A DNA stretch of 64,000 bases, from the NCBI GenBank assembly GCA_963678675.1, contig OY783201.1, forward strand, positions 16,237,769 to 16,301,768, in the 5' to 3' direction. The position numbers were made by a program, and so were the translations under genes. Shown here one piece after another: positions 11,862-21,668 of the stretch. This stretch comes from Xiphydria camelus. Taxonomy: Eukaryota > Arthropoda > Insecta > Hymenoptera > Xiphydriidae. The stretch's first letter is position 1. Each line of letters begins with the position of its first letter. The notes beneath the pieces were generated by a model. It ran no database searches. It was not told where the DNA came from and saw only the letters and a list, made by a program, of their open reading frames with translations.

Positions 11862-12510
11862 CCCAAAACTTCTTAAGCTTCAACTTTCTATTTTCATTTT
11901 TACTCAAAAAAAAGGAGGGAGGAAATATAATAACCCTTTATTTGAGACACAAAGAAATGTCATAACAAAATGTAAAACGTTAATAGACAAAAAATCATGT
12001 ATTTCTTTTTGAAACAGATGTAAAGACATGTAAAAGCTATGTGTTTAATGAAGGTCTGGTTGGGTTTTTATAAATTGGGATTTTTCCCAAACCCTAGCAA
12101 CAAATGTTGGATCTATCAATGTATTCCCCAATATAATGAATGAAATTAATAAGAAATATAAATGATCTAATTTTTGAGTGGGAGTATTGGTATTAGCAAA
12201 AATCAGTTCAGTAGATTTATTAAATAATCTGATATGTAAGGCGAACTGATGATGTCATGACGAAACTATTCTTAAGAAAGCAGCGCGTAGGGTCCGCTCT
12301 CAAATATCGTATAAATGTTTATATGAAACGATATACACCTAGAGAGAGAGAGAGAGAAAGAACTAAGGACCCAGTGCATTAGAAATCTTTCTTTGTGCGT
12401 CAGTCTCTCGGAGCTCTCCTAAGAGTAAAGACGTTAGTCGCTTATCACTTCCACTCAACCACAGTGTTTTACTTAATTCATTCCATATCACCTGGCTTCC
12501 GTAATAATCA
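11862..12510. other. No gene seen; (AG)n microsatellite
   Basis: Contains a short (GA)n tract at about 12341-12360 and otherwise unremarkable AT-rich sequence up to the TIR of the pogo-like element. Confidence 0.5.
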
Positions 12511-13250
12511 ACGGAAATAAAAGTTTTATGGTTTTTCCGATCTATAAAACTGGGGCCAAAAAATTCTGGAAAAAATTTTTTTTAAGTTACCCCCACCACC
12601 GACCCATAAAATTGGATTTCTTAAGTCTATGTAAAAATACCTCTTAATAACCTCTTTCCATACATCCGCAGTCTATTATGTATCCTTTTTTTTTTAATTT
12701 AGAAAATCTCGAAATTTAAGGCTGTTTAGACTTAAACAGTGAAACGGTCTTATGAAACGATATCTACATTTTTATTTACATACATTTCACACATACAGTT
12801 TTTAATTATTTTAGCAAAACACGTACTTACAATTACATGAAGAATGAAACTTATTGAAATGAATCAATGACATGTATTTTTCAAACTACACAAATAAGAT
12901 ATCGTATGAACCTCAATGATACCGTTGAAAGACGCAGGATCTATGTTGACATTGACGTCGATAATGTTTGGCATAATAGGAATGTGTTTGACTCGTGACT
13001 ATAAGGTCCGCTGTACACATCCGACTTTTAAACGCTGCGGCGCCGGAATTGCGGTCGGCGATACCATAGATAGAATGTGGCGCTGCACACATACCTTCGG
13101 TGACGTGCCACGATCTATCCATGGTACCGCCGCCGCAATTCCGGCACTGCAGCGGCACCGCACGTTTAAAAATCGGATGTGTGCACCGGGCCTTATCACT
13201 GCATGCTGGTGAGATATCCCTTCATCATTCGTTAAAAATCTTATGTAAGT
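12511..13250. repeat. Left TIR of pogo-like transposon, copy 1
   Basis: Reverse complement of about 15235-15800, interrupted by a 190-bp MITE. An (ATTC)n run at about 13358-13378, just inside, is also present in copy 2 as (GAAT)n at about 61931-61952, so it is part of the transposon and not a random microsatellite. Confidence 0.85.
13004..13193. mobile_element. MITE nested in the left TIR
   Basis: Ends AGGTCCGCTGTACACATCCG and the reverse complement of AGGCCCGGTGCACACATCCG form TIRs of about 50 bp. Copy 2 of the host transposon (near 62120-62135) shows the uninterrupted sequence GACTATTATCACTGC, so this 190-bp block is a clean insertion. The 3-bp T/A-rich target and GC-rich interior suggest a Harbinger-type MITE. 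Confidence 0.85.
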
Positions 13251-13482
13251 ACGTTTTATGATTATTATATTTATACTATACATACATATTTGTGCCTGGA
13301 AGACGTCGCTTGTCCGCAGTTACATTAATCAAATTATGACATGTAAATAAAAGAATTCATTCATTCATTCATTCATTCAATGAATCCTGATAAACAAAAT
13401 ATTTGTATATATTGTACATATTTTATTAATGGATTCTACATTAAAAGAGTTGTAATGGTAGAAAACGGCAAATAAACTAAAA

Positions 13483-15103
13483 TTACGGATTATAATTTGT
13501 ACAGTAGTGATATTGTTCATAGAAATATTCAAAACAGAAATACTCGGCACACCATGCACAGCGTATGAAAGCAACTTCTCCACAAATACTACATCTGGGT
13601 ATGTGCTTTACACTCCTAAAGTAACAAAAATCTACAGGGTTTTGAAATTCACCGGGATGCGTTTCTAGATGTCCGCTTTTAAACCAAGCATATCGGAAAA
13701 GATTTTTAAATCTAGGCGACGAAAGCTGGTTGTGTGTTAATGATTGCAATTTAATTATTTCATTGCGCGAGTGCAAACTAATATCTTTCTCTTGAGAAGT
13801 ACATTATCAGAAAATGTTGGAACGAAATTCTTCCAAACCTGGAATCCAAATACATCTATAGGTTGAATAATGCCAGTCGTTTTTTTTCGGAATCATTGAA
13901 AACTGTACTTCTTTGTCTTGTGGGATTAACGTCTCTAGATGACTCGAACAATGTCCCGTCCATAAGTCGAGTAGTAGCATGAGTAGTAGTAGCTTTTATG
14001 GCCAGTATTCGGTAAATACACCTGGATGAACCAAGTTTTTAAATGTTCAGACGTAAGTTTACATGATTTTGAAGCTTGAATGTAAATGTTAGCTGGACGA
14101 AATAGAGATTCTTCCACCCGTGGGCCAAATGTTCCTGTAGACTCCTTCAAAACTATGTACAGTGGTAAAACAAGACGTCCACTTGCCGAAATGATAGGCA
14201 TTATAGTATAGCTGTGTGTCGTAGATGATACCGATTGGACCGTTGCTTCTACCGTTTTTACTCCTAATTTTGCCAATGTTCGCCCTGAATGTACTTCGAA
14301 GTTGACGCCACTCTCGTCTGCGTTATATATTTCTTCAAATCCAATAGTTTGTGTATTTAATTTTACGTTTGATACAAACGTCTTCGCAATATTTTATCAG
14401 GTTGTCAATATCTTGGAACGTAGATTGCGTCCTGAATGTTGTTATTTTACGAGACACGATTCTATATATGCACTCTTTTAAATTTCCAAATCCACCATTT
14501 ACTTGCCTTGAATTCGGAAAGGTCCACCAAGTCCTTCGCCCTCAGAGCCCATAATCTTAAATCCATATCGTGAATAATAGATCTTCTGTCACAAGCTTCT
14601 TCAAATCTTTGCAGAACGTATTCCGTAATAAATGCAATTTTATCTGCATTCATTCCACCTTTTTGTACACTTTCTTCCCATCTATATAGCTGTGGCAAAG
14701 ATTTAACTTTGCGAAATTTTGTCTGCACAGTAGTGAGTGATTGTCGGCCTTTTTTTCCGCTTTTCCAAAATTCAACAGCTTTTCTCTTATAACTTAAGTC
14801 GACTTTTCCACCTTCGTCATCAACAATGAATTCTGCAGGTTCAAAATTATCTTCCTCTTCTGCTGAAATTGTAGGGTACTCCACAACCTGTGCTCCATGG
14901 GGTTCAGATGGATTAGCAAAATCCAATACGTAATCGTATTCAATTAATGGTACGAGATCTACGTTTCTAAAAGTGTTTATAATGTCACGAATTTGATTAT
15001 GAACTTCAATTTCATCTGATGTTATAGGGGTCTGTGCCAACTCCGTAATTTGAAACGTAGTCGTTAACATGTTTATTACGTTTGAAACGTTAATCAGCGC
15101 CAT
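13483..15103 (-). pseudogene. Pogo/CENPB-like transposase, copy 1 (frameshifted)
   Basis: Translation runs from 15103. The first 213 residues contain an acidic leader, then a basic helix-turn-helix (SYKRKAVEFWKSGKKG at about residues 105-120) and a second CENPB-type HTH (LVDLSEFKASKWWIWKF) up to 14462. After a frameshift comes the DDE core: IYNADESG (first Asp, near 14315), then GRTLAKLGVKTVEA, SYTIMPIISASG and FGPRVEESLF. The second-Asp region is damaged near 13965. The C-terminus (13483-13776) ends in a Cys-rich CSICGEVAFIRCAWCAEYFC segment resembling a small zinc finger. Mobilisation function is lost. Comparison with copy 2 shows the same domain order. Confidence 0.85.
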
Positions 15104-15895
15104 TTTATAATGAAAAGCCTTTGGAGCAATGATTAATAACTGTTTCCAATAGAATGGTAACTAATTGCTGTCGTAAATGTAACTGGAAATAAGCTACATC
15201 TTTCAGCCATATTTATATTATACTAATAAGAGAACATGTTCACTTAAGATTTTTTACGAACGGAAGAGGGATACCTTATCAACATGTAACGATAATAGTC
15301 ACGAGCCAAACATGTTTGCAATACGCAAACCGGGATATTTGCTAAAACGTTATCGGTGCCAGTGTCGACATAGATCCTGCGTCATTCAACGTTATTATTG
15401 AGCTTCATACGATATCTTATTTGTGTAGTTTTAAAAATACATGTCATTGATTCATTTCAATAAATTTCATTCTTCATATAATCGTAAGTACGTGTTTTGC
15501 TAAAATAATTAGAAACTGTATGAAATGTATGTAAATAAAAATGTAGATATCGTTTCATAAGGCCGTTTCACTGTTTAACTCAAAACGGCCTTAAATATCG
15601 AGATTTTCTAAATTAAAAAAAAGGATACATAATAGACTGCGGATGTATGGAAAGAGGTTATTAAGAGGTATTTTTATATAGACTTAAGAAATCCAAAAAT
15701 CCATTTTTATGGGTTGGTGGTGGGGGTAACTTAAAAAAAATTTTTCCAGAATTTTTTTGCCCCAGTTTTATAGATCGGAAAAACCCATAAAACTTTTATT
15801 TCAACTTTTTTCCCTTATCTTTCACCGTTCGGGAGTTATTCCGTGAAGAAGAAAAATCTGCATTTTTTTCAAGGGACGATTTCACCCCTTAAAAC

Positions 15896-16237
15896 TGGAA
15901 TTCCGCACCAATGAAATGTATTTTGTATTACGCTTGAACTACTCTACTTGCACACAGAATGGCGGAATTTTCTGAATTTTCGGGTTCTCTATCTTCCCTT
16001 GTTAAAGTATTTTCAACATGACGAACGGGACTTAGAAAAATTTCGGTCTCCTGCATATAGGGATTTGAAAATTTATTTGTGAATAAGTGAACAAAAATTG
16101 TAATTTGTTCAATTATTAAATCAATAAATTATTTGATTTCGAGTCTCCAGAGCATGTTGAGCAAGTTATAAATTATATTGTTTATTAAAAAGCACACCCA
16201 CAGATTATAAGGTAACCTTTAGATTAGGTTTAGGTTT
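15896..16237. other. No gene seen
   Basis: AT-rich spacer between the pogo-like transposon and the Tc1 palindrome. No coding or RNA feature recognised. Confidence 0.5.
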
Positions 16238-16244
16238 AGTGAGA

Positions 16245-16811
16245 CATCAGAGAACCCCCCTTGTTCTTTATAACCTCCACCAAACACCTTTGCATGCCCT
16301 CTATGAGCGTCCGCATGAGCTCCTGAGTGATGTCCCATGCGTCCCGAATCGCACGTTTAAGCTGCGCCACTGTTTGTTATCTGCGGCAGTTGTCACGCAC
16401 GGTCATCGCCATGATGCCCCAAAGGTTTTCGATGGAGTTCAGGTTGGGAGAACACGCGGTTCGGGGTAGAAGGTCGATTTGATGGCACCGCATCCACTCC
16501 ATAGTGTTGTTCTCGCAGCGGGAACTGACGTGAATCGGGGCGTTATCCTGGTGAAAAACCCACGCCACGTCGTCCCGCTCTTCCATAAATGGCAGAAGAT
16601 GATTCTCCAACACCACTTGGTACCTAACGCTGTTGAGTTTGGCAGTAATGACCGCCAAACGATACTTCCCGTGTGAGCTGAATGCGGCCCGTGTCATCAC
16701 CGATTTCCCGCCGCCTTGCCTTTTCGAAAAGATCCTCTCTTCCATCCAAAGATTGTGCCAATAATAAAGCACGATTTGAGGCAGGAAGAGAGGATCTTTT
16801 CGAAAAGGCAA
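16245..16811 (-). pseudogene. Tc1-like transposase C-terminal half (left arm)
   Basis: Contains the second and third catalytic motifs of Tc1 transposases: VFHQDNAPIHVS (Asp, near 16530-16565) and SPNLNSIENLWG (Asp/Glu, near 16425-16460). The last 40 residues are shifted into another frame near 16377. The N-terminal half and the first catalytic Asp are missing. In DDE transposases the protein cuts and joins element ends; this copy cannot. Confidence 0.85.
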
Positions 16812-17294
16812 GGCGGCGGGAAGTCGGTGATGACACGGGCCGCATTCAGCTCACACGGGAAGTGTCGTTTGGCGGTCATTACTGCCAACCTCAACAGCGT
16901 TAGGTACCAAGTGGTGTTGGAGAATCATTTCCTACTATTTATGGAAGAGCGGGACGACGTGGCGTAGGTTTTTCACCAGAATAACGCCACGATTCACGTC
17001 AGTTCCCGCTGCGAGAACAACACTATGGAGTGGATGCTGTGCCATCAAATTGACCTTCTACCCCGAACCGCGTGTTCTCCCGACCTGAACTCCATCGAAA
17101 ACCTTTGGGACATCATGGCGAGGACCGTGCGTGACAACTGCCGCAGATATCAAACAGTGGCGCAGCTTAAACGCGCGATTCGGGACGCATGGGACAACAT
17201 CACTCCGGAGCTCATGCGGACGCTCATAGAGGGCATGCAAAGGCGTTTGGTGGAGGTTATAAAGAACAAGGGGGGTTCTTTGATGTCTCACTAA
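16716..17294 (+). pseudogene. Tc1-like transposase C-terminal half (right arm)
   Basis: Mirror copy of the left arm. The frame is interrupted by a TAG at about 16966, in the VA.VF position just before the HQNNATIH motif. In that motif the catalytic Asp of HQDNAP reads Asn. The downstream frame (17025-17294) is open to its natural end SLMSH and holds SPDLNSIENLWD. Loss of the catalytic Asp and the internal stop make it inactive. Confidence 0.85.
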
Positions 17295-17297
17295 ATT

Positions 17298-17737
17298 TTT
17301 GTTCCTGTTTGCTCGTGCTCGTTAGTAAGAAAAAGCAGTGTTCATAATCTTTTGAAACGGCTGCTGAGGGAGAAGTTGCAAAGAAGAGGGTGTATTCGAG
17401 GGGGGTAGAAAGACATAAGGCAAATTGCAATTTAAATAATATTTTTAGATGCAGGGAAACCGGTGTGGGATAAAACTATGCTTCATTGACCCCTCTACAG
17501 GGTCGATCCGTCAAAAATTAAGGGTGTTCATACTCTTTTGAGAGAGAAACACACTTTATATATATACGAATAATTTACAGGCTTTTAAGAATTTCTCACT
17601 AGTATAACTATGAATATCTTCAGTGGTCACATAAATATTTTGACAGTTCAATTTGACAGTAGCTATTAATTGATTAATATTGTTATTAATTAATTTAATA
17701 TTATTATTAATTAATTGATAAAAATCAATATATCAAT
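17298..17737. other. Probable Tc1 3' flank, otherwise no gene
   Basis: Sequence following the right Tc1 arm. A GGGTGTTCATACTCTTTTGAG stretch near 17522 resembles a Tc1-family terminus, with a related GTTCATAATCTTTTGA at about 17340. This was not confirmed as a TIR pair. Confidence 0.4.
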
Positions 17738-18988
17738 TGAATCGCTTATTTGAGAAATCCAATATGTCCAAATCATGTGATTTTGACATTTTGTTAAAAA
17801 TCGTGTTTTGAAACCATTTCCCGTCGTTTACTTTAGAAACGCACCAAGAGTCAGCCCTTATCTCGACACAGTGAATATTGGCTTTTCTTGTTTATTTGAG
17901 AAAGCCAACATGAGTGACATATATTGGGTTTCTCAAATAAACCATCAGCCAACAGTTAGTATCAGTCACTATGGCGATCGTTGCTGACGAAAAGGTTTAA
18001 ATTTAGCAACTCGAGAACATAAAAAAGGTGTTAAACAAGTTATTTATAAATGTGAAAGAATAAAGAAAGCTAGAGTGGATGGTCAACAATATGTAAATTA
18101 TAAAGGCAAAGAGATACCAAAGAAATATATAGGAAATCCTTGCACGACAGGATTTATACCATGAAAGAGTATATCGAACTTATCGTACAATCAAGTAGGC
18201 AGGATACATTTTCAGTATTTTGGATGGAAGATAACACTATAATAAAAGATTTTTAATTATGGTGGCCAAAGTATTATAAAAAAATTGTCTTTCCAAAGAA
18301 TCTGCAGAAGCAGCTACCTCTGATGCCAAAAAAAAGACCTTTCAGAATAACTTCTTACATTCACTTTTTACACAGCCGAGACCAACCAGGCTGCGTTTTG
18401 GCTAAACCGTTCATTGATTCATGGGTATCCTACAGCTTTCCTATTTTATCTCGAAGAGCGCAACTTACAAGATTTATCACCACTCCAGCCTATCCCAATA
18501 TAAGAATTCCCATTAAAAAGAAGAATATAGACAATATAAAAATAAGTTTCGACCATATCTTGACATGGAATCAGAAGAAATAACAAATTTCTAGGAAGAA
18601 ATATTTTCCTGGCCTGTTATTGATGCTACTGAACAAGATGGTGATTTTGATTGATTTTCCTGAAGTAGTTAACCTCGTTTTATGTTTTAGTTTATTTAAT
18701 ATTATTTAATATTTTTTAACTGTGTAATAAAGATGCAAAATAAAGAAGTATTTCATTAACTTTTTTTTTTGAGAAACCCATGTCTAGATGTTTCTTCCAA
18801 AAATTGAGAAAAATGCTGCTGACATTCATTTAACTTGTACTAAAAAGAACGTAAGAATGTATGTTTAAAACAATTGTAATATCGTAGAATTCAATTTTTC
18901 AGTAGCAAGTCAAAAAACCTGTTTTCTTTGATTTTCTCAAAACGTGTTTTTTGGACATATATTGTTTCTCAAATAAGCGATTCAATTA
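17738..18988 (+). mobile_element. DNA transposon remnant, unclassified
   Basis: TIRs of about 35 bp (TTGAATCGCTTATTTGAGAA at the left, its reverse complement ending about 18988) bound a 1.25-kb element. Inside, a Lys-rich peptide with VNYKGKEIPKKYIGNPC (about 18090-18145) and a later segment AAFWLNRSLIHGYPTAFLFY (about 18380) read as remains of a transposon protein broken by stops and shifts. A second internal copy of the TTTGAGAAA terminus lies at 17897-17935. I do not recognise the superfamily. Confidence 0.65.
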
Positions 18989-19007
18989 ATCTAATGTTCA
19001 TTCCCAA

Positions 19008-19074
<67 letters not shown>
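19008..19074. repeat. (AAT)n microsatellite
   Basis: About 22 uninterrupted AAT units directly after the end of the 1.25-kb element. Poly-Ile ORFs on both strands here are artefacts of the repeat. Confidence 0.98.
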
Positions 19075-19411
19075 TGCAGAATTTGGCTGGTAGGGGTTAT
19101 GGCATTCAAACGATATTCAAATTTTGCCCCTACTTTGAAACGAAAAGTGGAAAATGCGAAAACTTCTCCGACTTTTAACTTCAAAGTAGAAGCAGAATAA
19201 CAGCGAGAACCTACTTTGGATGCCCTAGCTTCTCCTCAATGGAGAGGCTCTGGCCATCAAAATAGGGGCAAAATTTCGACTCAGGATATATTGTACTTTA
19301 ACAAAGTGAATCGATATCCGTGGCTAACTCAATTTTCATAAAAAGTTGATTTATTCGGTTTTAGTTCAAAAAGCTCCTCATTTATATTTCATCCTTTATC
19401 GTAACTACCTA

Positions 19412-20132
19412 CAGGGTTTGTCCCAAAAGTAATGCGTCACACTTGAAAAATTTTTTTATTGAACAGATCGCTACAGCAACTTAAAATTTCTCAAAATGTG
19501 ACCCTTGAGCGTCAATACACTTTTGCCAATGGAATTTCCATGCCTCGTACGCTCCCAGGAAGTCCTCGGCAGAGAAGTTCTTCAGAGTCCTCGTCGTACT
19601 TGATTTAATGTTGTCTAAAGTCTCGAAATGTATTCCTTTCAGGGCTTTTTTCAGCCGAGGGAACAAAAAGAAGTCACATGGAGCAAGATCGGGACTGTAG
19701 GGCGGCTGTGGCAACACTCTCACATTGATGTGTCTCAGGTAGTTCGCGACAACGAATGTGGTGTGCGCCGGCGCGTTGTCGTGGTGAAGCTTCCACGAAG
19801 CGCTGATCTCCTTTCGGACACGGGTGACCCTGTTGTTCAGTCTCTGGAGCACTTTCCAGCGGCGTCTTGTTGAGCTTCACGCAGAACTTGATCGCGTATA
19901 AAGATAGTGTATTGAACAAAGGTTCCAACATTTTTTCCATCGTGAGTACGACGTGACAACTAAACGAGGATTCACAAACTGACACGTTCTGATCGCTCTA
20001 GGGCACGGAGACAACTGAGCCCGGTACCGTTGGAAAGCTTAGGTTTCCAGACCCTATCCCAAGTGGTCCGAGTCGTCTGTGATGTACAGTCGCGTAAAAA
20101 AATTGGACGCATTACTTTTGGGACAAACCCTG
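19412..20132 (-). mobile_element. Mariner element, internally deleted, TA duplications intact
   Basis: TIRs CAGGGTTTGTCCCAAAAGTA at both ends, flanked by TA (19410-19411 and 20133-20134). At 721 bp it is shorter than the usual mariner length of about 1.3 kb. The N-terminal half of the transposase has been deleted. Confidence 0.93.
19481..19852 (-). pseudogene. Mariner transposase C-terminal half
   Basis: Carries HHDNAPAHT (second catalytic Asp) and PYSPDLAPCDFFLFP (the D34D third Asp), then the C-terminal WQKCIDAQG motif of mariner transposases. Translation upstream of 19852 continues in another frame to about 19985 without the HTH domains, so the first catalytic Asp is gone. The natural C-terminal stop is kept at 19481. 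Confidence 0.9.
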
Positions 20133-20170
20133 TACATCACGTATATTGTACTTATGCATCACCTCTAACC

Positions 20171-21266
20171 ATAGAGGAGGGAAATCAAACCTGACATAGT
20201 CCCCCAAACACAATACACCATTACGTATTATTTCGATCATGTGGTGCTGCACTTTACCACCAACTACGTAAACTTAGTCGTTTCGATGCATATGGCCAGT
20301 TTACATTGGGCGAGTAGATGGGCGAGTAGAAGGCCGAGTGAAGGAAACCAGGTTAACTCGACTAATGTAAACGATTGGGCGAGTGAGTAAGTAGAGTGGT
20401 TAAACAGGTAAGTAAAGGGTCGACAAATGTAACTGAGGCGAGTTGAGTAACTGAGTCACTGGACCGAGTTACTCGACCAATGTAAACTGGCCATATAGAT
20501 AGCTTGCCTGTACAGTAACATTGCCTCCGGCGTTTGTTTTCGTAGTTATGCGTCGATAATCTCAAAAGTTACAGATTTGTAATCGTCAAAGTTTTGAATG
20601 TGTGAAAACGGGTGGCTGTAGACAGGAATAACTAGTGGTAAGTCGTTTTTTTGTATTTTGGTGTTATTCAGAAACACATAAGGTAGAAAAAATTGGTTCA
20701 GTTTGATTTCTAACATCATTCTTTCGTTCATTATGAGGAAACGAAGTTCAAGTACCGAAGTTGCCTAACCCGACATACCCTAGCTCTTTTGCTGTAGTTT
20801 TGAAAATTGTATGGGCGTTATGAGTATTTGAGGCTGATTCGGCCGTTTTTTTTTCACAGATGCCTTCTACGAAGGTTATAATTTTTGCTTTGATAATTTT
20901 TGAATAAATTTGTTTTTTTTTTAACTTTTTGAGTGTAAATGTTTGCTTTTTTAATTTATTTCCCTTCAAAAACATATTTAAATTTTATTTATTGCTGTTA
21001 GAAACACTTTACAGATTTTTAAAAAAATTAGAACTGAAATGTTTAGTTTTAAACTTTATTTATAAACCAGGTATGTTGGGGTTGGTACCCTTTTGCTCAG
21101 GAGCTATTTTTGACTTGATTTGATCTCTCTTTTAAACTAATGCTGATTTTTTAAAGGTAAGGGTCCTACCTACACGATGGTATGCAGTTTTTCAAATTTG
21201 ACTAATTTTCGGCTGAGTTTTGGCCAAAAAACAAAGTGGTATGTCGGGTTTGGTTCCCCTCCTCTA
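20171..21266. mobile_element. DNA element remnant with GAGGAGGG ends
   Basis: The left terminus ATAGAGGAGGGAAATCAAAC and the right terminus (reverse complement of about 21240-21266) form a TIR of about 25 bp. No intact ORF. It contains a nested MITE at 20286-20498. Superfamily not determined. Confidence 0.7.
20286..20498. mobile_element. MITE with TGGCCAGTTTACATTG ends
   Basis: TIRs TATGGCCAGTTTACATTGG at both ends, with ACTCG/CGAGT motifs in both orientations throughout the 210-bp body. No coding capacity. Confidence 0.8.
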
Positions 21267-21466
21267 TGTATATTTATTACTGCACATTTTAGTTATTACA
21301 CTGAGCTATGGATAATTTGTGGTTATTATTACTAGTAACCATAAAACCGGCAGTAGTATTTCTTTTTATAAGAATGGGGTGTTTTAATTATTTGTAAAAT
21401 GTGCCATATATTTATATTAAAATTTATTATATTTACATTTTAATTGAGTGTTTTCTTTTTTCACAG

Positions 21467-21668
21467 GGGAAACTATTTCGATAGAACTGCAAGGGTCTGC
21501 CGTAAATTGCAATGTAAAATTGGATCAAAATAATTTAAATATGGGCGATACCTATTACGGTTTGTCTAGATTAAAGACAATTTTCATTCATAATAGGAGC
21601 GATTACACCATATATTATCGGTGGATGCAATACAAAGACAGCGAGAGTGACGTTAAGAAGAAAGAGAA
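21467..21668 (+). CDS. HYDIN: HYDIN-like exon a
   Basis: 202 nt after a polypyrimidine tract and TTTTTTCACAG. It enters with 2 nt of a split codon and leaves 2 nt before GTAAAT. It encodes an ASH-domain end (ISIELQGSAV) and the start of the next domain (LNMGDTYYG), closing in a Lys/Glu-rich stretch. Confidence 0.85.

Larger units (their letters stand above)
12511..15895 (-). mobile_element. Pogo/CENPB-like DNA transposon, copy 1
   Basis: About 3.4 kb with long terminal inverted repeats. The left arm is 12511-13250, containing a nested MITE. The right arm is about 15235-15800, with matching landmarks TCCGATCTATAAAACTGGGG and AATGACATGTATTTTTCAAA. It encodes a single DDE-type transposase on the minus strand, now broken. 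Copy 2 is split between 47410-47619 and 60827-62703. The right end matches copy 2 up to CACCCCTTAA at about 15895. Confidence 0.88.
16238..17297. mobile_element. Head-to-head palindrome of two Tc1-like element halves
   Basis: From TGAGACATCAGAGAACCCCC (16240) to GGGGGTTCTTTGATGTCTCA (17292) the region is one inverted repeat with arms of about 520 bp and a short centre near 16745-16785. Each arm holds the 3' part of the same Tc1-type transposase, transcribed outward. Neither arm contains the N-terminal DNA-binding domain. Confidence 0.9.

Noticed and set aside
13358..13378. (ATTC)n as an independent microsatellite
   Set aside because: The same tract is at the same position in copy 2 of the transposon (about 61931), so it belongs to the element.
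16214..16235. TTAGG-like words (ATTAGGTTTAGGTTTAG) that could suggest an interstitial insect telomere repeat
   Set aside because: Only two or three imperfect units; too short to call.
18928..19200. ORFs with poly-Ile on both strands
   Set aside because: Products of the (AAT)n microsatellite.
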